Source: Gari tellinella
Lineage: Eukaryota > Mollusca > Bivalvia > Cardiida > Psammobiidae
DNA: 64,000 nt
NCBI GenBank assembly: GCA_922989275.2
Contig: OV277863.1
Coordinates: forward strand, 50,822,999-50,886,998
Reading direction: 5' to 3'
In this document: piece after piece, positions 61,566 to 64,000 of the stretch
Numbering within the stretch: position 1 is the first letter of the stretch
How the letters are laid out: every line of letters begins with the position of its first letter
Position numbers and translations under genes: made by a program
The notes under the pieces: model-generated
What the model was told of the DNA's origin: nothing
The model's input: only the letters and a program-made list of their open reading frames with translations
Database searches by the model: none

Positions 61566-61901
61566 ACACAACGTGACCAATCGGTGATGGTGCTTCCAAA
61601 TATCAGGACTTTAATATACAAAAATAGTGTGAGTTTGGTATCACATTCGAAATCAACTATGAATGATGCTTGCATGTGCTATTATCTATAGGGCCTCACT
61701 GTAATCATAAGTGTTCATAATCTATAGGATTTATTTAAGACACTGTTTTAGGAAACGCTTAAACGATCTGCCGGCAATTCATCGTTTTCTAAAATTTACG
61801 ACTTTAACCAATGCATTAAATACGGATGTAAGATTCGATTCATAATATAACAACATAGTATATATTTAAGCATTGATTTTTTAAAGTGAAGACTGGTATT
61901 G

Positions 61902-61907
61902 AATAAA
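61902..61907 (+). terminator. Candidate poly(A) signal of ODAD4
   Basis: AATAAA lies about 340 bp past the stop codon, just before a family A element starts at 61945. No other clear hexamer is nearer in the 3' flank. No transcript data are available. Confidence 0.45.
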
Positions 61908-61944
61908 TGATATAAATGCTGGGCGAGATGATTAAACATTGCAA

Positions 61945-62194
61945 TAAGTAGAGAATGTGTTATTCTTTCCCAATAAACGCGTATATGCTAAAACTATTAT
62001 TTGCAGTGCAAACAGTTTGGAGCCAGGTCAGACGCCGGGTTACCCGGCGTCTGATCAGGCCCCAAACTGTTTACCTTCAAGATAAAGATGAAATATCAAA
62101 ATTGTCCAAAATTTGTACTTTTCTACGTTTTAGTGCTTTGCGTTTGCGTACGTTTGCGTTTAAACGGGAAAGAATAACAGATTCTCCACATGTA
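61945..62194 (+). mobile_element. Family A MITE
   Basis: AGTAGAGAATGTGTTATTCT to GATTCTCCACATGTA. Hairpin CCAGGTCAGACGCCGGGTTA. Confidence 0.9.
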
Positions 62195-62232
62195 CATGTT
62201 GGATGTGTTCCGTATAGTGTAACGGGTGGATT

Positions 62233-62443
62233 TAACAACTTCACTGCCATGACGTCATCAATTTAAAACTTTTATCGGCTGCTGTTATTTCTTAAATTAA
62301 AAAGTTAGGTATTTTGACTTAAGAAATATCGAACATGTCAAACAGTTTGGATCCTAATTAACACGCCGCGTCATGCGGTGCCTGATCAGGATCCAAACAG
62401 TTTGCACATAACTGTTATACTCGGGGTAAGGCTGTGAAGGAGT
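62233..62443. mobile_element. Family B element
   Basis: TTAACAACTTCACTGCCATG, ACGTCATCAA, hairpin TTTGGATCCTAATTAACACG / GTGCCTGATCAGGATCCAAA, and right end GGCTGTGAAGGAGTTA. Confidence 0.8.
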
Positions 62444-62467
62444 TATTGGGCGAAATATTTTCCCTTA

Positions 62468-62705
62468 TACAGTGGAGAAAACGTTATTCTTTCCCAATAA
62501 ACGCGTTTACGCTAAAACTATTATTTTCAATGCAAACAGTTTGGAGCCAGATCAGACGCCGGGTAACCCGGCGTCTGATCAGGCTCCAAACTGTTTGCCA
62601 CCAAGATAAACATGAAATATCAGAATTGTCCAAAAGTTGTTTTAGCGCTTTGCGTTTGCGTACGTTTGCGTTTAAACGGGAAAGAATAACAGATTATCCA
62701 CTGTA
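62468..62705 (+). mobile_element. Family A MITE
   Basis: TACAGTGGAGAAAACGTTAT to CAGATTATCCACTGTA; a short deletion removes the CTTTTCTACG block. Confidence 0.93.
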
Positions 62706-62709
62706 GTTA

Positions 62710-62980
62710 AGTATTACATGATAACGTGTTAAGGAGTGCAGATGAAAGACCAATTATTGAACTGAATTTGATAATATGGTATTTTATATATTGTTTTAAA
62801 TTGTTTTATACCATGAAACAAATCGATTAATTGTGTGAATTTGCAAGCTATATCCGTTTGAACTGTTACATCATCTATACTTGTTTGATAGAATGAAATA
62901 AGAATTTATGTGGTTGTAAATGATTATGTTTTATGTGAGGTGTGTTTAATCAGAGTAGTAAACATCGGACTAGATTAAAT
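62710..62980. other. No recognised feature
   Basis: AT-rich 3' flank. Confidence 0.4.
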
Positions 62981-62986
62981 TGGAAA

Positions 62987-63304
62987 CTGGATAAGTCTAT
63001 TAACAGTTTCAAGGGTAAATGAGTTAATCATAACCAACACTGAGAGAGCTAAGTGAGATACTTGGTTGACATTTGAAAAATGTCTTGATCAGACGCTTGT
63101 GACGCGGTGTTTAACAAGGATTAAAACCACTTCACGTTAATGTTTCTGGATAAGTCTATTAACAGTTTCAAGGGTAAATGAGTTAATCATAACCAACACT
63201 GAGAGAGCTAAGTGAGATACTTGGTTGACATTTGAAAACTGTCTTGATCAGACGCTTGTGACGCGGTGTTTAACAAGGATTAAAACCACTTCAAGTTAAT
63301 GTTT
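62987..63304. repeat. 159-bp tandem duplication
   Basis: Units 62987-63145 and 63146-63304 differ at about two positions. Each unit contains a decayed hairpin (GTCTTGATCAGACGCTTGTG / CGGTGTTTAACAAGGATTAA) and the B-like GTAAATGAGTTAA. Confidence 0.92.
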
Positions 63305-63485
63305 CTCGTGTTAAAATCTGTAGCAAAAGGATTAAAGAGACTTGCTCTACAGTAAATACAATTCACTATGTTCATTTAAATGTTTTTGCTAAGTATCATA
63401 TGCTATGCACATAAAGTTTTATGAAAAATGTTATGCAGGTTTTGTTAGTTTTTTATTTCACACTTCACTGGGAGGAACTTGCTTC

Positions 63486-63735
63486 TACAGTGGAGAATCT
63501 GTTATTCTTTCCCAATAAACGCGTTTACGTTAAAACTATTATTTGCAGTGCAAACAGTTTGGAGCCAGATCAGACGCCGGGTAACCCGGCGTCTGATCAG
63601 GCTCCAAACTGTTTGCCACCAAGATAAACATGAATTATCAGAATTGTCCAAAAGTTGTACTTTTCTACGTTTTAGTGCTTTGCGTTTGCGTACGTTTGCG
63701 TTTAAACGGGAAAGAATAACAGATTCTCCACTGTA
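63486..63735 (+). mobile_element. Family A MITE
   Basis: Complete; TA-flanked; near consensus. Confidence 0.94.
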
Positions 63736-63760
63736 TCACTATTCTGTCTGAATGCGCCGC

Positions 63761-63945
63761 AATGGAGAAGAGGCTATTTTTCTCATAAAATGCGATACCC
63801 GGCGTCTAATCAGGCTCCAAGCTGTTTGCAAATCATATTAAAAAAGTGTCACATTTTCACATATTGTCTTTTAGTATGTTCTATTGCATTGCCGTTACGT
63901 TTTGTTTGCAGGTAAAAGGGAACGAATAACTACTTTCCTACTGTA
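63761..63945 (+). mobile_element. Family A copy, diverged
   Basis: AATGGAGAAGAGGCTATTTT, right hairpin arm CCGGCGTCTAATCAGGCTCC, and CTACTTTCCTACTGTA; left hairpin arm missing. Confidence 0.75.
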
Positions 63946-64000
63946 AATAATCTTGCGTTTAAAAAATTATTTACCTAAAAGTCACACAATCGACGCCTGT

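Noticed and set aside
61343..61675. 110-codon minus-strand open frame
   Set aside because: Shadow of the terminal ODAD4 exon on the opposite strand; no family resemblance.
3656..63751. Many similar Arg-rich open frames (QIRRRVTRRLIRLQTV-type) as a multicopy gene family
   Set aside because: Every one lies exactly within a family A MITE, in both strands, with no splice or start context. They are by-products of the palindromic element.
423..63945. CRISPR-like array of repeated GATCAGACGCC hairpins
   Set aside because: Spacing is irregular, units are terminal-inverted-repeat elements in a eukaryotic intron, and there are no cas genes.

Overview
The window is animal nuclear DNA: AT-rich, with large GT-AG introns and densely packed short inverted-repeat transposons (MITEs). 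No autonomous transposase, rRNA gene or CRISPR array is recognisable. Molluscan-type features (a SINE tail ending in ATTC repeats, TGACCTTGACC-type repeats, stacked small hairpin MITEs) suggest a bivalve mollusc. This is inference; the species cannot be read from the sequence.

One protein-coding gene is supported, on the + strand and spanning almost the whole window. It is an orthologue of tetratricopeptide repeat protein 25 (TTC25, now ODAD4), which anchors the outer-dynein-arm docking complex on ciliary doublet microtubules. Eleven exons can be placed: 1371-1502, 27965-28112, 31975-32036, 36583-36868, 41587-41811, 42622-42927, 48919-49126, 56682-56768, 57857-58053, 58368-58436 and 61369-61565. 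All ten junctions have GT-AG ends and compatible phases. The joined frame is 1917 nt (638 residues plus stop). The N-terminal exon or exons lie upstream of the window. A candidate poly(A) signal is near 61902. The first visible intron is about 26.5 kb.

The rest is intron and flank filled with non-autonomous elements. I use these working labels. A: about 250 bp, 28-bp TIR beginning TACAGTGGAGAA, TA target, nearly 50 copies or fragments. B: TTAA-flanked, ends like AACCCTTTCACTGCC, piggyBac-like. C: TTAA-flanked, about 250 bp, begins AACCCTTTACCCCATAGCC. D: CAGGGCTGCCAT ends with 6-bp target duplications, hAT-like. E: CAGTGCTCCCTCTCTACAAC ends, and F: CAGTTCAACCTCTCTATTAC ends, both TA-flanked and pogo-like. 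G: GGGCCCGT ends. H: CAGGGCTCCAGATAAGGGG ends. J: AACCCATTTGTGCCC ends. K, M and P: weaker inverted-repeat families. Several single-copy elements and long palindromes also occur.

The most striking pattern is that families with unrelated terminal repeats carry the same central hairpin. Arms related to CAAACAGTTTGGATCC plus TGATCAGACGCC occur in A, B, E and J, and weaker forms in K and one G-like element. Two other hairpin cores are each shared by more than one family (C, D and F; G and H). This looks like a modular system in which terminal shells and hairpin cores have been exchanged, or a deep common origin in which only the hairpin is constrained. Family A repeatedly sits inside other elements and so appears youngest. 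Several elements lie within tens of bases of ODAD4 splice sites.
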